From positions 1-22,734 of the forward strand of contig CALBPV010000115.1 in NCBI GenBank assembly GCA_937899265.1: a DNA stretch of 22,734 nucleotides, in the 5' to 3' direction. Both the position numbers and the translations under genes were made by a program. The DNA is from an uncultured Bacteroidales bacterium. Lineage in GTDB: Bacteria > Bacteroidota > Bacteroidia > Bacteroidales > UBA3663. The notes beneath the pieces are model-generated. The model was given only the letters and a program-made list of their open reading frames with translations, was not told where the DNA came from and searched no databases. The stretch's first letter is position 1. Every line of letters begins with the position of its first letter. This document shows, in pieces, positions 7,263-13,817 of this stretch.

Positions 7263-7292
7263 GAGGCCCGAACCTTTCGGGCCTCTTTTTTT
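7263..7292 (+). terminator. Intrinsic terminator of fba
   Basis: GAGGCCCGAA (7263-7272), loop CCT, TTCGGGCCTC (7276-7285): a perfect 10-bp stem followed by seven T residues (7286-7292), 20 bases after the fba stop codon. Confidence 0.92.
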
Positions 7293-7325
7293 AAACCTGA
7301 AACTTGAAACCTGAAACTTGAAACC
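7293..7325. repeat. Heptad array, AAACCTG/AAACTTG type
   Basis: Alternating AAACCTG and AAACTTG heptads, about four and a half copies, begin immediately after the fba terminator T-run. They end 13 bases before the next gene start. Same 7-bp period as the other arrays in the window but a different word. Confidence 0.85.
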
Positions 7326-7338
7326 GAGGATAATCTAT

Positions 7339-9711
7339 ATGCGCAAGTTCCTCTTCCTTATCGTCCTTTCTGTCTTTCTCCCCCTCCATGCAGCCAAGGT
7401 GCCCCTCACTCCCGACGAGACGCTGGCTCTCCTCCGCAAGGTCAACACCTACTGGCAACAGCACCACGACTGTGCTCCCGCCCAAATCAAGAAGAACGGC
7501 TTCGACCTCTCTGCCTTCTGGGACCATGCGGCCTATCAGACCGGCAACATGGCGGCCTGGCAGGTGACGGGCGACACCGCATTCTACAACTATGCCCTCC
7601 GCTGGGCCAACCACAACCGCTGGCAGGGAGCCAAGAGCAAGGAACGCTCCAAGTGGCAGTACAAAACCTACGGAGAGGATGACGAACATGTGCTTTTTGC
7701 CGACTGGCAAATCTGTTTCCAAACCTACGCCGACCTCTACAACATTTGTCCCGACGACTACAAACTGCGCCGTGCGCGCGAGGTGATGGAATATCAGATG
7801 TCCTTGCCCGACAACGACTTCTGGCATTGGGCCGATGCGCTCTATATGGGCATGCCCGTTATGACCAAACTCTGGCGCATCACGTCCGACACGCGCTATC
7901 TCGACCGCCTCACCGACTGGTTTCGGTGGTCCGACCATCTGATGCGCGACCCCGAGACCGGACTTTACTATCGCGACGGAAAATACATCTTCCCCAAACA
8001 CACCACCGCCTCGGGCAAGAAAGATTTTTGGGCACGTGGCGACGGATGGGTGTTGGCCGGTCTGGCCAAAGTGCTCCAGGACCTTCCCCGCGACTACCAA
8101 CACCGGCAGCTCTTCCTCGACCGCTACAAGGCACTCGCCGATGCTGTCGTGGCCTGCCAGCAACCGGAGGGCTACTGGACTCGTTCCATGCATGACCCCG
8201 CCCAGGCGCCCGGTCCCGAGACCAGCGGAACGGCGTTCTTCACCTACGGACTCCTCTGGGGCATCAACAACGGTATCCTGCAGGGCGAACAATATAGCCG
8301 CGCCACCGACCTCGCACTCGGCTACCTCTGCTCGACCGCTATCCAAAAGAGCGGACGCGTGGGCTACGTCCAGCCCATCGGCGAGAAGGCCATTCCCGGC
8401 CAGACCATCAATGCCGACTCCGAAGCCAACTTCGGCACGGGAGCCGTACTCCTGGCCTTGAGCGAATGGTACCGCACTCTCGCAGCCCGTGGCAAAGCAA
8501 CGGCCAAGACACCTTCCGACCGAGCCTTCTGGGTGGCCGAACTCGTCAAGATGGCACGTCCCGTGCTTGAGAATATGTCACGCGGACAACTCCAGCAGAA
8601 CATGCGCACCGAGTTTTCTCCCTCCTTCGACTCCCGCAACCGCAAGGTGCTCTATATGGAATGCTTCGGACGCCTCATGGCCGGCATTGCTCCTTGGTTG
8701 GCCCTGCCCGACGACGACACGCCCGAGGGACAGCAACGCAAAGAACTGCGCGAGATGGCTCTCTCCAGCTTCCGTCACGGCGTGGATCCCTCTTCGGGCG
8801 ATTACCTCGCCTGGGGTGTATCGGGACAGAATCTCGTCGATGCGGCCTACATCGCCGAAGCCTTCCTGCGGGCGTGGGATGCCCTCTGGATTCCCCTCGA
8901 CCACGACACCAAACAGCGATACATCGACGAGTTCCAAAAGCTGCGCTCCATCGACCCGCCCTACACCAACTGGCTCCTCTTCTCGTCCACCATCGAGAGC
9001 TTCATCCATCGGGCTGTGAGAAGCGACAAGACACTGCAGGGCAGGGCCGACATCTATCGTATCAACTCCGCCATCCGCAAGGTCGAAGAGTGGTATGTGG
9101 GTGACGGATGGTATGCCGACGGTCCCTCCTTTGCCTTCAACTACTACGGCTCATACGTCTTCCACCCCATGTATCTCGAAACGCTTCGGGCGATGGTGGA
9201 TGCCCGCCACAACGACCGCATAGACTACGCCAAACATTGGGATCGCGCCTATCAGCGCTGTCAGAAATATGCCTCCGAACTCGAACGTTTCATCTCGCCC
9301 GAAGGAACCTTCCCTGTCATCGGACGCTCCATCCCCTACCGTCTGGCCGCTCTCCAGCCATTGGCTCTTGTGGCCTGGTACGACCGCCTTCCCTCAGGTC
9401 TCACCTACGGACAGGTGCGTGCCGCCCTCACCCGTACGCTCCACCGCATGATGGACGGCGAGGGCAACTACGTGGGACAATATCTCACCCTCGGGTTCTG
9501 CGGCTCCCAGCCCTCTGCGGCCGACTGGTACACCAACAACGGTTCGCTCTACATCACCTCCTCCATATTCCTTCCCCTCGGACTTCCCGCCAACCATCCT
9601 TTCTGGACCGATGCCCCACAGCCTTGGACGCAGGTCAAAGCCTGGAACGGTATGGAGTTCCCCAAGGACCATATCCATGAGGACAACATCGTCACCCGCG
9701 ACCGATGGTAA
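7339..9711 (+). CDS. Secreted GH105 unsaturated uronyl hydrolase fused to a DUF2264 domain
   Basis: A 790-residue two-domain carbohydrate-active protein. Residues 1-18 form a signal peptide (MRKFLFLIVLSVFLPLHA). Residues ~25-385 match GH88/GH105 unsaturated glucuronyl/galacturonyl hydrolases (YteR/YesR type), which remove the 4,5-unsaturated uronate left by polysaccharide lyases. They include Asp166 in WHWADALYMGMP (likely catalytic), a second acidic site in DDEHVLFADW (~114-123), and FWARGDGWV. Residues ~395-770 resemble DUF2264 (e.g. YMECFGRLMAGIAPWL, WGVSGQNLVDAAYIAEAF, DGWYADGPSFAFNYYGSYVFHPMYLE), also an alpha/alpha-barrel-like glycosidase fold linked to pectin or arabinogalactan breakdown. 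A TTG start at 7318 is possible but the ATG at 7339 fits the signal peptide. No SusC/SusD genes or lyase adjoin it, so it is an orphan outside any visible polysaccharide locus. Confidence 0.85.
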   Translation: MRKFLFLIVLSVFLPLHAAKVPLTPDETLALLRKVNTYWQQHHDCAPAQIKKNGFDLSAFWDHAAYQTGNMAAWQVTGDTAFYNYALRWANHNRWQGAKSKERSKWQYKTYGEDDEHVLFADWQICFQTYADLYNICPDDYKLRRAREVMEYQMSLPDNDFWHWADALYMGMPVMTKLWRITSDTRYLDRLTDWFRWSDHLMRDPETGLYYRDGKYIFPKHTTASGKKDFWARGDGWVLAGLAKVLQDLPRDYQHRQLFLDRYKALADAVVACQQPEGYWTRSMHDPAQAPGPETSGTAFFTYGLLWGINNGILQGEQYSRATDLALGYLCSTAIQKSGRVGYVQPIGEKAIPGQTINADSEANFGTGAVLLALSEWYRTLAARGKATAKTPSDRAFWVAELVKMARPVLENMSRGQLQQNMRTEFSPSFDSRNRKVLYMECFGRLMAGIAPWLALPDDDTPEGQQRKELREMALSSFRHGVDPSSGDYLAWGVSGQNLVDAAYIAEAFLRAWDALWIPLDHDTKQRYIDEFQKLRSIDPPYTNWLLFSSTIESFIHRAVRSDKTLQGRADIYRINSAIRKVEEWYVGDGWYADGPSFAFNYYGSYVFHPMYLETLRAMVDARHNDRIDYAKHWDRAYQRCQKYASELERFISPEGTFPVIGRSIPYRLAALQPLALVAWYDRLPSGLTYGQVRAALTRTLHRMMDGEGNYVGQYLTLGFCGSQPSAADWYTNNGSLYITSSIFLPLGLPANHPFWTDAPQPWTQVKAWNGMEFPKDHIHEDNIVTRDRW

Positions 9712-9723
9712 CTGTCCATAAAC

Positions 9724-9783
9724 GCCTCAGGCGGCCCTCCGATTCGGAGAGCCGCCTGTCTTGATGATTGTCGGGCCTGAGGC
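9724..9783. terminator. Nested inverted repeats between convergent genes
   Basis: CAGGCGGC (9728-9735) pairs with GCCGCCTG (9751-9758), and the stem continues inward through CTCCGA/TCGGAG with one mismatch. An outer 9-bp arm pair GCCTCAGGC (9724-9732) / GCCTGAGGC (9775-9783) overlaps the inner stem, so the two folds are mutually exclusive. The location between convergent genes suggests bidirectional termination, but neither strand has a proper T-run. Confidence 0.5.
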
Positions 9784-9792
9784 TTGCGGGGC

Positions 9793-10218
9793 TCAGAGAT
9801 ACTTCTTGATTTGGGCAATGAGGTCCTGATATTCGGCATCGCTGAGATAGACCTTGCCGGGATTCATCTGGAACGTGCCGCCGTAGTCGGGACCGTCCAC
9901 ATACTTGGGTGCCAGGTGGAAATGGAGGTGAGAGAGCTTGTCGCTATAGGCGCCGTAGTTGATTTTCTCGGGATTGAAAGCCTGCTGCATGGCGCGTGTC
10001 ACACGGGCCACATCGCCCATGAAGGCATTGCGCTGTTCGTCGCTCAACTCGTTGAGGTCGTTCACGTGGCCGTCGTATGCCACCAGACAACGGCCTCTGT
10101 AGGTCTGCTCTTTGAAAAGGAACACGCGGGAGACAGACAGATGCTGAATCTCAATCATCAGGTTGTGGAGAGTCTCATTGTTCTGGCAATAGAGACATTC
10201 TTTGGGATTGCTGTGCAT
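9793..10218 (-). CDS. HIT family hydrolase
   Basis: A 141-residue histidine-triad protein with the active-site signature His97-Leu-His99-Phe-His101 (HLHFHL) near the C-terminus. The catalytic His of this superfamily attacks the alpha-phosphate of nucleotide conjugates, so a nucleotidyl hydrolase or transferase role is expected; the substrate is unknown. Cys8 and Cys11 (CLYC) may bind structural zinc, as in several HIT proteins. It follows the metallo-beta-lactamase gene by 39 bases with no promoter or terminator between, so the two probably share a transcript. Length is normal for the family. Confidence 0.88.
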   Translation of the reverse strand: MHSNPKECLYCQNNETLHNLMIEIQHLSVSRVFLFKEQTYRGRCLVAYDGHVNDLNELSDEQRNAFMGDVARVTRAMQQAFNPEKINYGAYSDKLSHLHFHLAPKYVDGPDYGGTFQMNPGKVYLSDAEYQDLIAQIKKYL

Positions 10219-10257
10219 AATCGTTTAAATTTAAAAGGTTGATATTAAAGTTTTGTG

Positions 10258-11133
10258 TTATACGAATTCAATTTCCAGTTGCGTCTCGGACGGTTTGCCG
10301 AAGGTGCCCAACGTGTAGAGCAGCGAGGGCGAGTTTCTCATCAGCACGGCCAGCGTAAGGTCTTCGCCCACACGGACGCCTTCGCTCTGCAGGGCTTTCG
10401 ATGCCGTGCGGTAGCATAGGTCGGGGTCGTTGTTTTCGTGCGAGAGGTGGCAGAGGAAGACGTGTTTCAGCCCTTCATGCCACACATCGTGCAGCAGCAT
10501 CGCACACTCGGCATTGCTCGTATGACCGCCCTCTCCCCTCACTCTTTTCTTCAGATAGGGCGGATAGCTGCCGTTCATGAGGCGGTCCACGTCGTGGTTC
10601 GATTCCACCACAATATGGTCGGCCTTCGAGAGGTAATGGATGATGTCCGGTGTCACCTTGCCGCAGTCGGTCACGATACAGAACGTCACGGGCTTCTCTC
10701 CGTCCTCCCCGCCGGCTTCGATATAGTAGCCCACACAGTCGGTCGAGTCGTGGGGCACCGAGAAGGCGGTCACCCGGAAGTCGGTCCCTTTCACCTCGAA
10801 GACTTCGTCCCTTTCGAACACCCGCTTGGAGACAGAGGTGAGTTTCTTCTGCATGCCGTAGTTGCGGTTCATGCCATCGTGAACGGGGCCTGTGGCGTAG
10901 ATGGGCAAATGGTACAACTCGCCCAGAGAACCCGCCGACCGGATGTGGTCGGTGTGGTCGTGGGTGATAAGTACGCCCATGATTTTCTCGAAGGGCAACC
11001 CGTTCTCTTTCAGCACCTTTTGGATGCTTCTCACCGGGATGCCTGCATCGATGAGGATGCCGTATTTTTCCGTCCCCAACCAATAGCAGTTGCCGCTCGA
11101 TCCGCTCGAAAGACTCAAAAACTTCAGTGTCAC
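10258..11133 (-). CDS. MBL-fold metallo-hydrolase, YycJ/WalJ type
   Basis: A 291-residue metallo-beta-lactamase fold protein. The N-terminal FLSLSSGSSGNCYWL is the YycJ/VicX/WalJ signature, and the metal-binding motif THDHTDH lies at 57-63. Further ligands are likely in VPHDST and VTDCGK, and in the C-terminal CHLSHEN. YycJ-like enzymes are predicted or shown to be 5' exonucleases or DNA-processing factors in Firmicutes; the role here is inferred. I chose the GTG start at 11133 because AGGAGACAGGACA precedes it, giving a strong Shine-Dalgarno. An ATG 15 bases upstream is in another frame. Transcription must pass out of, or start within, the heptad array immediately upstream. Confidence 0.87.
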   Translation of the reverse strand: MTLKFLSLSSGSSGNCYWLGTEKYGILIDAGIPVRSIQKVLKENGLPFEKIMGVLITHDHTDHIRSAGSLGELYHLPIYATGPVHDGMNRNYGMQKKLTSVSKRVFERDEVFEVKGTDFRVTAFSVPHDSTDCVGYYIEAGGEDGEKPVTFCIVTDCGKVTPDIIHYLSKADHIVVESNHDVDRLMNGSYPPYLKKRVRGEGGHTSNAECAMLLHDVWHEGLKHVFLCHLSHENNDPDLCYRTASKALQSEGVRVGEDLTLAVLMRNSPSLLYTLGTFGKPSETQLEIEFV

Positions 11134-11149
11134 TGTCCTGTCTCCTCAT

Positions 11150-11349
11150 TAGCAGGTCTCAAGTCTAAGGTCTAAGGTCGGTTCTCGGTTAACGGTCTAA
11201 GGTCTAAGGTCGGTTCAGGGTTGACCTTTGACATTTGACTTTTGACCTTTGACTTTTGACTTTTGACCTTTGACTTTTGACCTTTGACTTTTGACCTTTG
11301 ACTTTTGACTTTTGACCTTAGACCGTAAATAGGTAAATCTAAAATATAT
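11150..11349. repeat. Composite heptad array with 49-bp module and AT-rich tail
   Basis: This fills the gap between the MBL gene and the methyltransferase gene. From left to right it holds GGTCTAA-type heptads with interspersed GGTTAAC and GGTTCTC words (11156-11217, including a 49-bp stretch at 11169-11217 repeated exactly at 20076-20124). A 19-bp junction GGTCGGTTCAGGGTTGACC (11208-11226) follows, then 13 TTTGACC/TTTGACT-type heptads, one TTAGACC, and an AT-rich tail (11316-11349) found again inverted at 20051-20084 with three mismatches. No TAnnTTTG promoter was seen in it. Confidence 0.9.
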
Positions 11350-11362
11350 AAATGTTTCTGCC

Positions 11363-12103
11363 CTATCCTTTGTAAATCAGGAAGATGGCGGGCACTCTCG
11401 GTATCTCTTTCTGACGTTCCTCGTCGGTCATTCCCTTCAGCCGGCGTTGCCATTCGGCCACACTGCGCGTCACTATCTTCTCGTCCTCGCAGGTGATGTC
11501 GGAGGCCACACAGAGCCTCGTCCGGGGTCGCAACGTGCGCAGCAGCTGTTCCATCAGCTTCATGTTGCGATAGGGTGTCTCGATGAAGAGCTGTGTCTGG
11601 CTTTCGTTCCAAGCCCGTGTCTCGAGCAGCTGGAGCCGTTTTGTGCGGGCTCCTTCCTCGATGGGCAGATAGCCGTTGAAGGCAAAACTCTGGCCGTTGA
11701 ATCCCGACCCCATCACACTCATGATGATGGATGACGGGCCCACAAGCGGAACCACCTTGAGACCTTTCTCCTGGGCGATGGCCACCACATCTGCGCCCGG
11801 GTCGGCCACAGCCGGACATCCCGCCTCCGATATCACCCCCATCGGCTCACCCTTTTCGAGAGGGAGCAGATAGCCGGCGATGTCCTTCGGGTCGGTATGT
11901 TGGTTCAGCTCCACGAACGAGAGCGCGTCGATGTCGATGGCGGGTTCCGTCTTTTTGAGGAACCTGCGGGCCGACCTCACGTTCTCCACGATGAAGTGCC
12001 GGATACCTTTGATGACCTCGCGATTCCATGCGGGCAAAACTTGCTCCACAGGAGTGTCGCCAAGCGTCACGGGAATGAGATAAAGTGCCGTCTCAAGTGT
12101 CAT
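11363..12103 (-). CDS. Tetrapyrrole-methylase family SAM-dependent methyltransferase, RsmI-like
   Basis: A 246-residue protein from the start at 12103 (MTLETALYLIPVTLG). The motif GVISEAGCPAVADPGADVV (~89-107) is diagnostic of the TP-methylase fold, in the subgroup containing RsmI (2'-O-methylation of 16S rRNA C1402). FIVENVRSARRFLKK (~38-51) and FIETPYRN (~179-186) are also RsmI-like. It is shorter than typical RsmI and Bacteroidota often carry such a paralogue, so I leave the substrate open. An upstream ATG at 12133 falls inside the -7 promoter element, so the longer ORF is unlikely to be translated. It has its own promoter and is divergent from the next methyltransferase gene. Confidence 0.85.
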   Translation of the reverse strand: MTLETALYLIPVTLGDTPVEQVLPAWNREVIKGIRHFIVENVRSARRFLKKTEPAIDIDALSFVELNQHTDPKDIAGYLLPLEKGEPMGVISEAGCPAVADPGADVVAIAQEKGLKVVPLVGPSSIIMSVMGSGFNGQSFAFNGYLPIEEGARTKRLQLLETRAWNESQTQLFIETPYRNMKLMEQLLRTLRPRTRLCVASDITCEDEKIVTRSVAEWQRRLKGMTDEERQKEIPRVPAIFLIYKG

Positions 12104-12130
12104 TTCTGTCAAAAATCGATAATTTTCGTG

Positions 12131-12162
12131 CAAAAATACATAAAAAATTTGGAAATGTCAAA
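12131..12162 (-). promoter_or_regulatory. Promoter of the RsmI-like gene
   Basis: On the minus strand TTTG (12159-12162), 20 bases, then TATTTTTG (12131-12138). The predicted start near 12124 rules out the ATG at 12133 and supports the one at 12103. Confidence 0.75.
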
Positions 12163-12197
12163 TATTTGGCGTAATTTTACACAAAAATTTTACGTTT

Positions 12198-13628
12198 ATG
12201 GTCCAGTTGTCACTCCCGGTCGCCTTCATCGAGGCCCAAAAGTCCATTCTTTCGCCCTCCGAGTGGTCGCTTTTCGAAGAGGCCGTTTCGCAGTCCGAAC
12301 CGGTCACTTCCATTCGCCTCAATCCGGCCAAAATCTCCGACCCCTCCGCCTTGCCCGTCCTGACGGACGATGCGGAGGCACGCCCTGTCCCCTGGTGTCC
12401 CGAAGGCCGCTACCTCAGCCGTCGTCCTTCCTTCACGCTCGACCCTCTGCTCCACGCCGGGGCTTACTATGTGCAGGAACCCTCCTCCATGTTTGTCACC
12501 CATGTGGTCCGTTCCCTCGTCAGCGCTCCCGTCACTGCCCTCGACCTCTGTGCCTCCCCGGGCGGCAAGACGACGGCGCTCCAGAGTGCGCTGCCTCCCG
12601 GAAGTCTGACCGTCAGCAACGAGATAGACCGACGGCGTGCCCGCATTCTCGCCGAGAACGTCACCAAGTGGGGCTGTCCCGATGTCATCGTCACGGCCAA
12701 TGCGCCCGCCGACTTCTCGTCCCTCATCTCCGCTTTCGACCTCATTCTGGTCGATGCGCCCTGTTCGGGCGAGGGCATGTTTCGCAAAGACCCTGCCACC
12801 ATAGCAGAATGGAGTCCCGCCAAGGTGCGCGAGTGTGCCGACACCCAGCATCGCATCCTGCGCGACATCTGGCCCGCTCTCCGTCCCGGCGGACTGCTCA
12901 TCTACTCCACCTGCACCTACAACATCCACGAGAACGAGGAGATACTCTCCTTCCTCTGTTCCGAGATGGGAGCCGAGGCGCTCGAAGTGCCTGTCTCGCC
13001 CGATTGGCACATTCGTCCTCCGTTGGTCGGTACGCTGCCCTGCTATCGTTTCATGCCCCACCTCACTGCCGGAGAAGGGCTCTTCCTCAGTGTGGTGCGC
13101 AAGTCCTCTGAAGCTTCCACGCGCGAGGCTGTCCGTTCTCCGCGTGCCAAGAGAACCATGCACCATGCTCCGGGCCATGCCCGCCGAATCCCCCTTGTGG
13201 GGCGAGAACCATTAACCGTTAAACCGTTCTTCCTGCTTCCCTCGGGCTATGAGTTTGTCTCCGTCGGCGAAGGGCAGTTTGCTGCCTTCCCGTCGGCCCG
13301 TCTTCCCCTCCTGGAACGCATCTCGGCAGCCCGGCTCTACACCCTTCTGACCGGCGTCGAACTGGCTTCGCTCAAGGGACGCGACCTGCTCCCGTCCCAC
13401 GCCCTTGCCCTCTCGTCGCTGCCCATCGTGTGCAAGAATTATGCGTCCTGCGAAGTGGATACTCCCCTCGCCCTGCAATACCTGCGGCGCGAAGCCGTTG
13501 TCCTGCCCGACGCTCCCTGCGGTTATGTCCGCATCACCCACCGCGGCCTCGGTCTCGGATGGGTCAAAAATCTCGGCTCCCGTGCCAACAACCTCTATCC
13601 GCCCGAGTGGCGCATCCGTTTTCTATGA
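12198..13628 (+). CDS. NOL1/NOP2/Sun family RNA cytosine-5 methyltransferase, RsmF-like
   Basis: A 476-residue m5C RNA methyltransferase. SAM-binding LCASPGGKT lies at 117-125, motif IV DAPCSGEGMF at 186-195 with Cys189, and motif VI STCTYN at 237-242 with the nucleophile Cys239. An N-terminal PCI-like segment and a C-terminal RsmF/YebU-type extension (~345-476) suggest a 16S rRNA target, by family analogy. Residues ~319-343, between the catalytic and C-terminal domains, are encoded by DNA resembling the intergenic repeats nearby (13164-13192 matches 13708-13736 at 26 of 29 bases, and AACCATTAACCGTTAAACCGT follows). This suggests a repeat-derived linker with the frame kept open. No clear TAnnTTTG promoter was found; the divergent gap is only 94 bp. 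Confidence 0.9.
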   Translation: MVQLSLPVAFIEAQKSILSPSEWSLFEEAVSQSEPVTSIRLNPAKISDPSALPVLTDDAEARPVPWCPEGRYLSRRPSFTLDPLLHAGAYYVQEPSSMFVTHVVRSLVSAPVTALDLCASPGGKTTALQSALPPGSLTVSNEIDRRRARILAENVTKWGCPDVIVTANAPADFSSLISAFDLILVDAPCSGEGMFRKDPATIAEWSPAKVRECADTQHRILRDIWPALRPGGLLIYSTCTYNIHENEEILSFLCSEMGAEALEVPVSPDWHIRPPLVGTLPCYRFMPHLTAGEGLFLSVVRKSSEASTREAVRSPRAKRTMHHAPGHARRIPLVGREPLTVKPFFLLPSGYEFVSVGEGQFAAFPSARLPLLERISAARLYTLLTGVELASLKGRDLLPSHALALSSLPIVCKNYASCEVDTPLALQYLRREAVVLPDAPCGYVRITHRGLGLGWVKNLGSRANNLYPPEWRIRFL

Positions 13629-13815
13629 ATCATGCACCATACATCATGAATCAGGAATCATGCATCATGAATCAGGAACCATGCACCATGCATCATGAAT
13701 CAGGAATCATGCTCCGGTCTATGCCCGCAGAATCCCTTAGACCTTTGACCTTAGACCTTAGACCTTAGACCTTAGACCAATAACCAATAACCAATAACCA
13801 TTAACCATTATCCGA
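13626..13815. repeat. Three successive heptad arrays between rsmF-like and dna2-like genes
   Basis: The whole gap has a 7-bp period but the word changes. First come CATGAAT/CATGCAT/CAGGAAT/CATGCAC words (13626-13717, including part of the stop codon). Then comes a non-heptad link (13711-13736) also seen inside the preceding gene. Next are TTAGACC/TTTGACC words (13737-13778), then AATAACC and ATTAACC words (13779-13813). ACC keeps the same place in every heptad across the change from TTAGACC to AATAACC. Confidence 0.9.
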
Positions 13816-13817
13816 GA

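Noticed and set aside
11172..11819. Minus-strand ORF ending in SKVKSQK-type 7-residue repeats
   Set aside because: The peptide repeat is only the translation of the heptad array joined to an out-of-frame read of the methyltransferase gene.
12104..12133. Longer N-terminus for the RsmI-like protein
   Set aside because: The upstream ATG overlaps the -7 promoter element, so it would not be in the transcript.
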